Assembly: GCA_025603075.1 (NCBI GenBank)
Contig: MU626350.1
Span: 1-64,000 of the forward strand
DNA from: Neoconidiobolus thromboides FSU 785
Taxonomy: Eukaryota; Entomophthoromycota; Entomophthoromycetes; Entomophthorales; Neoconidiobolaceae
Reading direction: 5' to 3'
DNA: 64,000 nucleotides
The position numbers were made by a program, and so were the translations under genes. This document shows, piece by piece, positions 21,821 to 33,159 of this stretch. The stretch's first letter is position 1, and the number at the start of each line of letters is the position of its first letter. The notes beneath the pieces were generated by a model. That model was not told the origin of the DNA and ran no database searches. It saw only the letters and a list, made by a program, of their open reading frames with translations.

Positions 21821-23018
21821 ATGCAAATGACTAATAAAGAATTATCTGATTTATTTGGTTATTTTGGTTTATTTTGTTGGTTTATTGTAATGACACCGTA
21901 AGTATTATTTATTGAGTATATTGAACATTTAATTTATAAATTTTCAATTTTTATAGTCAAATCTATACTAACTACAAATTAAAAAATGCGTCTTCCTTAT
22001 CTCCAGCTTATGTATTTTTATGTATGATAGGTAAATAAGAAAATAAATTGATATTAATATTAAAATTTAACAACTTAATATAGGAAATTTAATAAGTTGT
22101 ATTGGAGCCATCTGGGGTGATTTGATTTTAAGTACGATATTAGTTACTGGTTATTTAGCTATATTAGGCAACATCTTATTATTACAAATTTATTATTATC
22201 ATAGTAATAATCATATTAATATTCAATGGAAGGTTAAAGAAAGTGATAGAAATAGTATTTTATTTCCAGAATATGAACCTATAATAGAAAATGACTTACC
22301 AGCTAATGCTAATTTAGCTAATTATAACCAAGACTTTGATAATAATAATAATAATAATAGTTTAAATGACCCTCACTATTATGGTAATACAAGTAGCTAT
22401 ATTGATTCAAGTAGTCGACCATTATCTTATAATCGACCATTATCTTATATGTCACAAACAAGTTATCATTCAATTAATAATAATAATAATCAACAATATA
22501 CAGATTCAATTAGAAGTAAAAGGTCCAGTATTATGCAAAGAATAAGACCATTATCAATTAAAAGCTCTTATTCTTATCCACCAATTAAACCTTTGCCAAC
22601 AGAAAATGAAAGCAAATATGCTAAATTAATTTACTTAATAGTTGTTATTTTATTATTTATATTAATACTCAATATTAATATAAATAGAATTCAATTACCT
22701 TTAATACCCATGTATCAAACATTAGGGTGGATTTCTTCAATAATCTTTTTAATTGGTAGATTACCTCAAGTTTATAAAAATTATCAAAGAAAATCAATTG
22801 AAGGTTTATCTTTTTTTATGTTTTTAATATCCATTTTAGGTAACTTGTTTTATCTTGCTGCTATCTTTAGTTACTCTATGGAATCCCAATATTTGAAATT
22901 AAATTTACCTTGGATCTTAGGGGCTGTTATGGGTTTATTTATGGATGCTATTATTCTTTTTCAATTTTTTAGATATGGTATGAATCATTTAGATCTTTTG
23001 ACTAATGAGGATTATTGA
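21821..23018 (+). CDS. PQ-loop vacuolar basic amino acid transporter (Ypq/PQLC2 type)
   Basis: Three exons (21821-21897, 21957-22030, 22084-23018) give 361 residues. Two PQ-loop repeats are evident. The first has the motif TPQIYTNYKLKNASSLSP at about 26-43, and the second has GRLPQVYKNYQRKSIEGLS near the C-terminal third. They are separated by a hydrophilic Asn/Ser-rich loop of about 100 residues, as in yeast Ypq1-3 and Rtc2. Seven membrane segments are expected. Family members export cationic amino acids from the vacuole or lysosome, which is the likely role here. The loop holds poly-Asn runs caused by AAT repeats. The first intron interrupts the PQ motif (ACACC/TCAA). Confidence 0.9.
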
Positions 23019-23104
23019 AATAAAGATATTGTATTAGTATATTTATTATATGTATTGTTATTAATATATTATTTTATTTATGTTTTGTATTTCATTTGTT
23101 TTTA

Positions 23105-24174
23105 TTAATTTAAAAATTTAATAACTTGTTCATATACTGAAAACACAATACCACCAGATAATAATAGTCTACCTAGTCTAGGAGTAGCTCCATTCCATAA
23201 AGAAAGTACCCCTGTTTCTTTCACTGTTTGTATTAAACAGTGATATGAATTTTTATATCTTAAACTAGCTTCTTTACTTTGCATTTTAGTTTTAACATTA
23301 TCAATCGGCATAGTAGTATAAACAGTAATGGTACCTGCTATCATGCCTAATAAAAAGGTAGTTATTATTGTTAAATTTTTTTCATCTTTGGATATACCAA
23401 GGGAATGTTTATAACAATAATCTTTTAATATTTGATAACTAGTTAATCTTATTGCACTATTACTTCCTTGTCTTAACATTACTGGCACTACCCCTCGATA
23501 AATTCCTATTAAACCTTCACTTTTAATAATACTTTTAACACCTAAAATGATTAATTAATGAAATGTAATATAAATATAAAATTAAACTATCTTTAAACAA
23601 ATTAATATTCAATTATTTACCATGAATCATTCCATTATATTGTTTGATTTTACTATTTTGATCTTGAATCAATTTAGTTTTAATAGTTTCAGCCGGTGTG
23701 ACCACTAAAAACGCTTCTGATAATCCAGCCATTAAGCCAGCTAACACTGTATTACCGAAGGATAGACTACCATTTTTATTTCTCAATTGATCTTTGATAC
23801 TATCATAAACCACAAATCGAATCCCTGCTTTAGCTGCTGTTCCTAGAATCATAGGGCTTAATCCAGAGTACAAAGTTCGTATCCCTTTTTCTGTGATTGT
23901 TTTTTTTAAACAATCGATAGGACCAGTGAATAACTAATTTTATTAATTAATTATAGTTGGAAGAGTATGGAAATTAATCATTAACTTACTTTATTACTAC
24001 CAGGTAATTGTAATTGTGTTTTGACATATTCTGTGGGATAAGTTATAGTGGCTTCTATAGAGCCTGCTATCATACCTGCTGTTAATGACTTTAATGGGTT
24101 CTAATAAAATTGGATTATTATTTAATTTTATCATGGCATTTTTGTGGTATTACCATTCTCTTTTGTTCATTCAT
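23105..24174 (-). CDS. CTP1: Mitochondrial tricarboxylate (citrate) carrier
   Basis: Four exons on the minus strand (24154-24174, 23990-24100, 23621-23933, 23105-23541) give 293 residues. It is a three-repeat mitochondrial carrier with signatures [18 protein letters not shown] and MPIDNVKTK at the ends of the odd helices. The third repeat, with [48 protein letters not shown], is that of the citrate/tricarboxylate carrier (yeast Ctp1, human SLC25A1), which exchanges citrate for malate across the inner membrane. The first exon codes only seven residues (MNEQKRM). It ends about 85 bp from the convergent PQ-loop gene. Its presence implies conventional mitochondria. Confidence 0.93.
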
Positions 24175-24407
24175 TTGAAATATTCAATATCAAACACATT
24201 CATTTTACTTATGAATGTTTATATACTATAAAAAATTAATGTCTAGATGACCTGTTATGAATCACGTTTATTTTAGTTGAATTAAAATTCCAAGTTCTTA
24301 ATATCTCAACTCATTCATTGGTAGATAATAATGCATAATTTTTAATGACGTTGCAAAAAAAATAAAAAGTAAGGAATGAATTATTAGGTATTTTTTTTAA
24401 TTGATTT

Positions 24408-25112
24408 ATGAGCTCTAAAATTGTTAAAAAAATCATGGACTCCAGTTGTATATTTTGTAAAATTATTGAGGGTAAAATCCCATCTCATAAAATTATTGAA
24501 TCGGAGAAGAGGTAAGTTGAAATCAGTTAGTCTATTTGAATTATTAGATTCCTTATTCAATTTTAGTTATGCTTTCTTAGATATTGGTCCATTATCTAAA
24601 GGCCATGCTGTAAGTTTTTGTTTTTATTCTAATCTTGTTTTAAGTTGTTAATCCATTGATTTAGTTAGTTATACCAAAGTGTAAAATGAACTTTTGTTAT
24701 AAAAATTAATTAATTCATTAATTATAATTTAGATCATGCCGAATTTATGCATCAATTACCCGATGATTACTTAGCCGATTTATTACCATTAGCCAAAAAA
24801 GTAGCCTTAGCTTCCAACTTTGAGTTCTATAATATTTTACAGGTAACTTTATAATGCTTATTAAGTTATCAACTTATGAAATTAATTTTTTAATTTAGAA
24901 TAATGGTAAAATTGCACATCAAGTAAGTTTTATTTTTAACTTTAATTGAATCAAAATGTTTATTATTTTATTATTAGGTTGTCCCTCATGTCCATTTTCA
25001 TCTTATTCCAAAACCTGATATGGAGCAAGGACTTGGTATTCAATGGCCTGCTCAACAACCGGATCAAGAAGAATTAAAAAAATATCTGGATAGTATTAAA
25101 CAAAATCTTTAA
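24408..25112 (+). CDS. HNT1: HIT-family nucleoside phosphoramidase (Hnt1/HINT type)
   Basis: Six exons: 24408-24511, 24567-24609, 24665-24680, 24733-24842, 24899-24922, 24978-25112. They give 143 residues. The protein has the HINT start CIFCKIIEGKIPSHKIIE, AFLDIGPLSKGHALVIPKYH, the block LQNNGKIAHQ and the catalytic triad motif VPHVHFHLIPK (H-x-H-x-H), as in yeast Hnt1 adenosine 5'-monophosphoramidase. Two exons are tiny, 16 and 24 nt, and both are needed to restore conserved residues. An in-frame second ATG at 24435 (MDSSCIFC) is an alternative start. It shares a short intergenic region with the divergent CTP1 gene, about 230 bp between the two starts. Confidence 0.9.
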
Positions 25113-26694
25113 GTTAAATCCAATAAAAAAAGTATCTTATTACCAATTTTTCATGTTATCTTTTTCTATTTTTATCATTCAAATAGTAATAATATTTTAA
25201 AATAAACTTTGAGTCCATCTTGATTTTAAGATCTGTCCAAGATCTGTCATATTTTTATTCAATACTATGTAATTAATTCTTTCTTTATTAATCTTGTTAT
25301 ATTTCTAATTTATTAAACAATAGAAATAATAATGTTAAATTTAAACAAGAATGTAGTTTTTAAATTATTAAAAAAATTAGTGGGTAGGGGTTTTTTTACA
25401 AGAGCAGTACTCACCGGAGCATCAACTCTGTCCCAAATCAAGTATATAGTTTTGTCAAATAGGTATGTTACTACCTAATGCGAGTTTGACCATATGCCAT
25501 TAATCCTTAACTTTAATGAAAAAGTTGGAAAAAAAGCTAATTTTATAAAAATTGATAAATTGTCAATTTATAGTGGGAAAATATTAATTCTATGAAATTT
25601 AAGTGGCAGCGTTAAGTTTAAACCGTTTTGATTGGTGAAAGACATAGTCAATTCTGTGCTATTTTTTTTGAAATATAGGACTGAGTAGAGAAATGGGATA
25701 GACATTAATGTAATGAAATACAGAGAAATGATAATAATCTTATTAAAAAATTATTCTCCCTAATATTTCAATATCCTGGTATTAAGCTAAGAAAATGTTC
25801 TTAAAAATTTCAGACTTAAATTCTTAACAAATTGTTTACTAAATAAGAATACTAAAATCTTCATAGTTTATATTTATTACGATTTTAATCTTATTTCTAT
25901 TTGTATGTAAAACAGTCCTTAATCTTTAATATAAAAATTAAAGTTACTAATATTTAAAATGGATTTACTGGCCAAAAACTTGATCAAAGTATTGACAGAT
26001 ACTCTAGTTAAAAAAACTAACTGTTGGTATTATAGAAACTTAAGTCAATTCTTACCATTTTAATATAAGAAGAGAGCGGCATTAAAAGACCAAAAGTCAT
26101 ATTGATATGTGATAAAACTATTATTGAGTCAACGTAGTCTTACTTTTGTTATCCTAGGAACTGTTAATAACGTTTAATTCTTTTATAATCACCTACTTTT
26201 TCAGAGTTTGTTCCATTTTAAGCTATTATTAAATCAAATATCGCTATTTTATATATTCAATTGATTCTAATATTATTATAAATCGATTATAAGATTATAG
26301 TTTCCTTTGTTGTATTTGATATTACAAAAGCTATTTCAGTACTTTATAAAAAGAAAATTAGGATTTAGCATCAACAAAATCATATAAAAGTTAAAAAAAC
26401 ATGAGCTTCAAAAATATAAATAGACTATAAATTAAAAAATTAAAAGATAGTAAAATATTTATTCGATATATACATCAAACTCTCTATTTGCTTTCAATTT
26501 TTAAAGCTTGATCCAAATGGATTTATCTTTGTATCTTTTAAATGATGATTTTAAATAACTTTTAATACTTCTTTTATTTTCAATAACACAATTGGTTTTA
26601 AATTCATGAGGAGTTCACCCTTTTCCTTGTGAGCTATACCTTTGAAGTATCATTTTGTTTTTGGTACATTCGAAGTTCAAATTGATATCTACTT
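25113..26694. other. Intergenic, no gene seen
   Basis: About 1.6 kb. 25385-25500 is less AT-rich (ACAAGAGCAGTACTCACCGG), but I could not assign it to a structural RNA, repeat or coding frame. Confidence 0.4.
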
Positions 26695-26898
26695 TCAGAA
26701 GAAATTCCAGAATTGTTTTTGAAAATAACATGTGCCTTCAGCTGTACCTCCAGAAGGGCTTTTTATACCACAATAACAAGTAGCTTTATTTTGAAATTTT
26801 AACCCACAAATACAATCGGCTTTCCATCTATCTGATATTTCTGAGTCTGTTAAAGTAATTAGATTTGTTAATCCTATCGCAAGCAAAGATCATTTTAT
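26695..26898 (-). CDS. Small Cys-rich candidate secreted protein, 5' end unclear
   Basis: The minus-strand frame encodes LLAIGLTNLITLTDSEISDR followed by DCICGLKFQNKATCYCG, a Gly/Ser turn and GTCYFQKQFWNFF, then stops at 26695. The CxC...CxC...C layout and short length suit a secreted cysteine-rich peptide. There is no in-frame ATG. An ATG with the hydrophobic start MIFAC lies at 26896-26898, one base out of frame with the rest, so either a one-base indel broke the signal peptide or an upstream exon is missing. A TATAAATA reading toward the gene lies at about 27031-27038. No family is recognised. Confidence 0.35.
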
Positions 26899-28069
26899 TT
26901 TTGATCGACTAAACTGATAGTAGATATAAAAAGTGTACTAAATTATAACTAACTAAAGGAGGAATAAGAATTAATTACTGTAGATTTGAGATTATTTGTT
27001 TGATGTTTTGTTTAATGAAAAAAAGCAGCATATTTATAGTCTCAAGTCAACTTATAGTATAATATATATTCATATAGTTCAATTCATATTGTTGATTATG
27101 ACTATACAGTTCAATGTAAATTGTATTAAGGTATAGATTAATTTAGTAATATGCTCTTATGGGGAATTTTTAAAAAAGAGGAGTTTTTGTATTTAATCTC
27201 ACAAGACGAAGAATAATATTGAATTCTTTATCAGGTAAGCTAAACTTTAATAGTAAAATCAATAGACATTTTACATATTGATGTTGATACAATAATATAA
27301 ATTTAATATTGGAGTGGTTTTTAAAAATTACCTAAGCTTAACCATCATTAATAATACAATAAAAGTAATAATTAGCAAAGATTTAATAAAAATTATTAAA
27401 TAAAGCGGACAAATAGCTTACTTTGAAATAATTAAAAACTCATTCATTAATGAATAACATAATTACATTCTTTAATATTCTTTTATAAAAGTTTAGTCAT
27501 TGATATCATATAATCAAGTTTATATTAAATTAATTAAATTCATCATTGAAAATAGACTTTTAGACAAATAAGTTTATCATTTAAAACATAACATTATTTA
27601 TTCTTAATCTTAATTTTATGACACTTGATTGCTGTAGGCTTTATTAGTATTGTTTGTCTCTGTTCTTGTCTTAGCAGCCAAAAATCAATATGAGTAAACA
27701 AATACTTTGATCTCATTCTTTTTGATATTTAACAATAAAACTCAAATAATGATTTTTTAAGTAAAATTAGAACAATTTATTTCATTATTAAGGTTAATTT
27801 TGTAAAGACAGTAAAAACTATGTAAATCATTAATAAAATACTGTTTCATGCCTCACAATATCCTCTTAATACTTGTTTCATTGCTCAAAAGGATGTTTTT
27901 TATTTACTTTTGATAATAACTATAATTATACAGTTGGACCAAAGAAATAATTGCAAATATACTTAATTTATTATGGGTGCCTAAAAGTCAAACCAATCAC
28001 TTGACTTATAAGGACAGTTTTTAAAAAAATGACTTCTTCATTTCTTAAACTAAAAAATTTCAAAATTGA
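26899..28069. other. Intergenic, possible decayed signal-peptide ORF
   Basis: Mostly featureless. At 27640-27693 a plus-strand frame reads LLVLFVSVLVLAAKNQYE and stops. It resembles a signal peptide plus a few residues, perhaps a broken secreted gene, and is unproven. Confidence 0.25.
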
Positions 28070-29359
28070 ATGGACAAATACTTAACGAATAACAAAATAG
28101 CATCAATAGAGAAAGAACGAGATTGGCCATCAGAATACTTCTATTTGAAAGAACTTGAGGATCACTTGTATTGTCCAATATGTAAGGAGATTTATAATGG
28201 ACCAACTACATTGCTTTGCGGCCATACCTTTTGTTCATTATGTATTAGAGTTTCTTTTTCTAATCAACAAGTGAAAAAGTTCTGTCCTCAATGTACAACA
28301 CCATCTAACGAAAACGATCTAAGAAGGGTCGTTCAACTTGATGCTATCGCTTTAAAACTAAAAAGTTTAAAGTAAGCATTATAACATTTGGGTTATTATT
28401 TTATATTTAGAAATATTTTAGAAATAAGTTGATTAATGAGGAGAAAAAGGGTGATAGTAATTTCAAAATGGCTGAATCGAGTAGAAAGATAGGTACTAAT
28501 ATATTGATTAAGTAAACAATTTGATTGATCTTTTATCTAAGAGAGCGAACAAAATGGTAGAATTACAGAGGAATCAAATAATAAAGTAATAGCTGAGAAT
28601 GAAGCCGATATAAATAATAAATCAGGTAAGATGCTTTCAAATCTATTTTATAATAATATTTAAAAAGGTTAAAAAGTAGAGGGGGAATTTCATTCTTGCC
28701 CGATATGTAATTTGGTTTACGATACAAAAGAAGATTTAGAAATTCACATGAGCAATTGTTTTTTTGATGATAGTGATGGGATACCATTAGATAATGAAGT
28801 ACCTATCGAAGAACCAATAATAGATAGGGCTAAGTAATAAGCTATGAAATCGAGTTAAAATAAATTTATCTCCATACTTTTTTGTAATTAGATATTTGCC
28901 AAAAGTAGCGTACAACTTAATGACGGATAAACAACTAAAAGATTTACTAAAGGTAAAACGATAACTGTGTAAGATTCACTGGTATTAAGTGATTTAGAAA
29001 TATGAATTGAGTACCAAAGGCGATAGAAATACATTACAGAAAAGGCATACCCATTTTACGAATCTACATAATTCTAATTTGGATGTATTAAATCCAAAGC
29101 CTTTATCTACTTTACTTAAAGAGTTGGAAAGTTGGGAAAAAATACAAAAGAATGAGAATAGATTAGCGATTTTAAATGAAGTGGATTGTATTAAACATCA
29201 TATCCTTTTTTTGAAGTTATTTATAGTTTTTGAAGTTATTTGTATTTTTTTCCCTTAACTGATTTGTTTTTACAAAATAAGTATAAAGATCAGTTCCGAA
29301 CTCTCATTCAGAATGCTAGGAAAAAGAGAAAACAGAAATGTCATGTGATAGATGTGTAG
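28070..29359 (+). CDS. RAD18: Postreplication repair E3 ubiquitin ligase Rad18
   Basis: Seven exons: 28070-28371, 28422-28492, 28569-28625, 28674-28833, 28892-28952, 28998-29180, 29282-29359. They encode 303 residues. A RING finger CPICKEIYNGPTTLLCGHTFC...CPQC is near residues 37-75. A UBZ4-type finger CPICNLVYDTKEDLEIHMSNC follows, then a SAP domain LPKVAYNLMTDKQLKDLLK with ELSTKGDRNTLQKRHTHF, and a basic tail. RING-UBZ-SAP in this order defines Rad18, which with Rad6 monoubiquitinates PCNA at stalled forks. The last splice (GAA/GTGGAT donor) is the least certain. The protein is shorter than yeast Rad18 (487) mainly after the SAP domain. Confidence 0.88.
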
Positions 29360-30069
29360 CCATTGACAGTTTTGTATTATTTATTTTAAGGTAATAAAGT
29401 TTTTATAAAATAATATAGTATTTATTTTGTAATCTGTCTAAATAAACGAAGATGTTCCTATAGCTTTTTCTAATCTATTGATTATTATGTGATTTAGTGT
29501 ATTTTTTATGTTTATTTTATAATAAAATAGGTTTTACTTTCCTTTTCGTAAAAATACGTTTGAAAGAACTAAATCTTTGAATAGTTTATTTTTGAAAGGT
29601 AAAGTGATGTAGAGTGAAAAAAGTTGAGGATTAAATGGAAGTGCAAAGCTTAATATTAGATATTGAACTTTGGGAAGTAGCTCTGGTTAAATAAATAGAC
29701 ATTGGCTTGGATAGATTATAAATAGAATTATGTTATTAATATTATTTAAATTAACTATTATTATATTATATTTTAAAAAACAGGTTAGATTTAATAGAAA
29801 AAGTAATAAAAGGAATTCACTGTAAATTATTTAAGTATTCAGAATAACGATTAAACAAAATTTCAAGATAAATCATTATTAACTTTTAAAAATATAACTT
29901 TTTAAAAAGTTAGATTAGAAATGCTATAAAGTTTCTATTTTAATAAAATAGCTTATTAAGGAGTAATTTATAAACCCTTATAAGCTTCATCAGAAATACT
30001 CTTAGTATAGGTAAATATATATATCAATGCTTAGTAATATAACATTATTGTTTAAAGATAATACTATAT
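29360..30069. other. Intergenic, no gene seen
   Basis: About 700 bp of AT-rich sequence with no supported feature. Confidence 0.4.
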
Positions 30070-30163
30070 GGAGCTGTTTTGGTTTCATAACTTTTTCCAT
30101 TTTTTAAGCGTTATTTGAGTGAAAGAATTGTTGGTAAAATTATTGACCAAAAAAAAATATCCC
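30070..30163 (-). mobile_element. Foldback element, family A, reverse copy
   Basis: GGAGCTGTTTTGGTTTCAT at the left, core TTAAGCGTTATTTGAGTG, right end ATATCCC. TATAT stands on the left and ATATAT near the right. Confidence 0.7.
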
Positions 30164-30504
30164 GATATATTAAATTTCTAACTTTATAAAGCTTTTTCGC
30201 AGTTAAATAGTTTAAATTAAAGAAATGTCTATTATGAAGGAGCAAGAAAAAAGAAAACAATTTAAGGTGTAGATTTTAGAATCTTTAATTATATTTAAAC
30301 TATATTATTCTTATAAAGTTTAAATTCTCTTAGACTTTTAGAAACTTATATTTAGAAAAATTTCAAACTTACTCTAGAATAATATTACTACTTGAGATAA
30401 AGGCACATTATATTATATATTTGTTACATAATTTTTAAATAAACACTAGCTTAACTTGTTTTACTTCATATTATCTTTGGACTAATTAATTTAAATCGCT
30501 ATAT

Positions 30505-30601
30505 GGGACTGTATTTTTTGTTTAAGAATTTTGTTAACAATCTTTCTACTCAGATAGCGCTTAAAAATGAAAAAGTAATGAAATCAAAAAAAAATATCCC
30601 C
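30505..30601 (+). mobile_element. Foldback element, family A (97 bp)
   Basis: GGGACTGTATTTTTTG start, GTTTAAGAATTTTGTTAACA, core CAGATAGCGCTTAAAAATG and end ATATCCCC. It faces the copy at 30070-30163 in opposite orientation, 340 bp away. A short ORF across it is incidental. Confidence 0.75.
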
Positions 30602-30782
30602 AAATCTTACATTATTATAAGCTTTATATTTTATACCTTACTTTTAGATCAGTCTATAATTGAGGTTCAATTTTTCTGTTACCTTTATTCATGAAATTTC
30701 CAAACTTTGTATAAATATTAAAATAACCACTTTTTTAGCCATTCTTGAAGCTAGCCGTGCAATTTTATAATTTTAATTTAAA

Positions 30783-31008
30783 TCAACTCGTTTGTCTCCA
30801 AATTACATCAGCTTTAGGACTCATGGAACTCAGTTCCATTTAGCCAAATTGACTAACTCCAATGACTCAGCCTTATACACTATGATATTCACTTTTCTTG
30901 AAGTATTACCCGTCCAATGCTGGATGAATTCACTGCCTTCATAAATACTGTCTTTTATTTGACTATACTTTATCTCAGTTAGATATCTTCCTACATATGA
31001 AGTCAATT
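30783..31008 (-). pseudogene. Remnant of a possible Kre9/Knh1-type surface protein gene
   Basis: A minus-strand frame entered by a good acceptor (TTATTTCAG before 31008) reads ELTSYVGRYLTEIKYSQI, then EGSEFIQHWTGNTSRKVNI and VYKAESLELVNLAKWN, and hits TGA at 30830-30832. One frame over it continues SSMSPKADVIWRQTS and stops. The G-x-x-x-x-x-W-T-G...V-x-I-x-x-Y...LVxLA...VIW pattern recalls the Ser/Thr-rich GPI-anchored Kre9/Knh1 domain. The frame break indicates a pseudogene or a sequencing indel. Confidence 0.3.
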
Positions 31009-31857
31009 CTGAAATAAAATCACAAAAATTTTACTTTGTTTTTAAAAATAGAGTCAAGTTAAAAAACCTTATTTACAATTATGTAAAATATTTTAAACTC
31101 ATTCGTTTTTAGAACTTAAAGCTTAATGCTAAATTAGAACTCCAATTTGAATTTATTTAAAGTGAATCGGAGATAGGAAATACTAAGTGAAAATAATCAT
31201 AGTTGTATTATATGTTTAATATAACTACTTGTAATATGTGAGTGGTGCGATATTATCCTTTTGTTTTAGAACAATATACTTTGGTAGTTCTCAAAAACAA
31301 AGGTTAGCGCCATATTTAAGAAAACAGGAGTCTACCTCTAAAGTTATTCATTAGCCACTTTTTCATGATGAGCTTTTAAAGAAAGGGGATTCCGACAATT
31401 ATTTGGCTCTTTAGATAATTTAATTATTTATCCTTAAAACTTAAAAGCATCAAAAATATCTTATACTTATCTAATTTGTAGAAATTAGGGTCATTTATTA
31501 TAATAAAACACTGCATTGAACTTTAGTAAACACAATATTATAAATATAATAATAAAAATTACTTTATAAGTCTTTTCGAGATAAATCATTTTAAATTAGT
31601 TAATGAACTTTAAAGTAATTTGAACACTATACAGGACTTTTATGTCAGTTCTTGCATTAATAAATAGATCATGACGAAAAATATCTATAAGCATTAACCA
31701 TTTCACTACATTTGGTTCAAATTGATTTATCATCACCATATTATCTATTCTTTACTAACTAATATAAACTTTAAAAAGTTTATAAAGGATGAGTTTTGAA
31801 CAAATCCTTGTATCGATCTAGCTACTTAATTCAATTTTTTAATATAAATCTAATATA
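31009..31857. other. Intergenic upstream of Thr-rich gene
   Basis: About 850 bp with no supported feature and no obvious TATA box. Confidence 0.4.
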
Positions 31858-33159
31858 ATGAAATTTTTTTATAGCTTAATTGCCTTAATTGCCATTGGAA
31901 TTTCTCCAACTCCTGCTACATTAGTTCCTACCGTCACTGAGTATCAAACTGCTACTACAACTGTATTTCAAAGATGCCAGACCACAGTTACTTCAACTCT
32001 TACAAAGCTAACTATATCAACTTCTACTAAGGAAATAACTAAAACTGAGACTAAAACTGAAACTACTCCTGTGACAATTACTGTCCCCACTACTGTTACA
32101 AATAAAATTACATCTACTGTTACTTCAAAAGAAACTATTCACGATACAGTCACTGCAACTGAAACTAAGACTGATACAGTCAGTGTAACAAATACTGAAA
32201 CCGTTCATGATACTATCACTAAGACTCAAACTGATACTGCAACTGTCACTACAACTGTAGCTACTCCTGAAGTTACTACTATCACTGTTCCAACCACCAT
32301 AACCAACACTCAAACTGTTACAGATACTCAAACTAAGACTTTGACTGATACTGTAACCTCAACCAATATAAGTACTAAAACCGATACTGTTACTGATACT
32401 CAAACTACCACATTAGTTTCTACCACTGTCGTTCCTACTACATTAATTGAAACTAAAACTGACACAGTTTCTGTCACTACTACTGTCCCAACCACTTTAA
32501 CTGAAACTAAGACTGATACAGTTTCTGTCACTACTACTGTCCCAACCACTTTAACTGAAACTAAGACTGATACAGTTTCTGTTACTACTACTGTTCCAAC
32601 CACTTTAACTGAGACTAAGACCGATGTTTCTACCTCAACTGTTACTACCACTGTCCCAACTACTTTAACTGATATCAAGACTGAAACTTCTACTATTCAT
32701 GACACTGTTACTTCAAAAGTAACTGAGACTCAAACTCAAACCAGTACTACTTCTGTTCTTGTACCAACCACTACCACTGTAACCAATATTTCAGTATCAA
32801 CCAGTACTATCAGTGTACCAGTCACCACCACCATAACTAAGGATAATACCAAAACTCAAACTGTTACTATTCCAACTACTGTAAGTAAAACTATCACTGT
32901 AACAAGTGTCAGCTCATGTACCCCTACTCCAACTTATACTATCCCACCAGTCACTAAAACTATAACTAAAACTGATACCAAAACCCTTACTCAAACTAAG
33001 ACTGATACCAAAACTTTGACTCAAACACAAACCAAGACTCAAACTAATACCAAAACTGATACCAAAACTTTGACTACTACCATCAGTACTTGCCCTAAAC
33101 CTACCGCATCAACCAAAACTACTACTTATGCTTATCCAACCTATACCTATAAGTACTAA
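31858..33159 (+). CDS. Thr-rich repetitive secreted or cell-surface protein
   Basis: Single-exon ORF of 433 residues. It has a signal peptide of about 20 residues (MKFFYSLIALIAIGISPTPA), then almost only Thr, Ser, Val, Lys and Asp in TxTxT patterns, with very few Cys (one near residue 40 and two near the C-terminus). An 18-residue unit, VSVTTTVPTTLTETKTDT, is repeated about four times near the middle, and related shorter units fill the rest. There is no GPI-type hydrophobic tail; it ends with Thr/Tyr/Pro (YAYPTYTYKY). The protein should be heavily O-mannosylated and extended, like fungal wall mucins or adhesins. The function cannot be named from sequence. Confidence 0.85.
   Translation: MKFFYSLIALIAIGISPTPATLVPTVTEYQTATTTVFQRCQTTVTSTLTKLTISTSTKEITKTETKTETTPVTITVPTTVTNKITSTVTSKETIHDTVTATETKTDTVSVTNTETVHDTITKTQTDTATVTTTVATPEVTTITVPTTITNTQTVTDTQTKTLTDTVTSTNISTKTDTVTDTQTTTLVSTTVVPTTLIETKTDTVSVTTTVPTTLTETKTDTVSVTTTVPTTLTETKTDTVSVTTTVPTTLTETKTDVSTSTVTTTVPTTLTDIKTETSTIHDTVTSKVTETQTQTSTTSVLVPTTTTVTNISVSTSTISVPVTTTITKDNTKTQTVTIPTTVSKTITVTSVSSCTPTPTYTIPPVTKTITKTDTKTLTQTKTDTKTLTQTQTKTQTNTKTDTKTLTTTISTCPKPTASTKTTTYAYPTYTYKY
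32444..32640 (+). repeat. 54-bp in-frame tandem repeats in Thr-rich gene
   Basis: About three and a half units of 54 bp (18 codons) differ only by a few mostly silent changes, for example ACTGTCCCAACCACTTTAAC and ACTGTTCCAACCACTTTAAC. The high identity points to recent expansion and likely length variation. Confidence 0.85.

Noticed and set aside
30503..30694. 63-residue plus-strand ORF
   Set aside because: It starts in a foldback element and runs into intergenic DNA; no protein-like character outside the repeat.
32125..32678. Two antisense ORFs inside the Thr-rich gene
   Set aside because: They arise because ACT-rich codons read backwards lack stops; composition mirrors the sense repeats.
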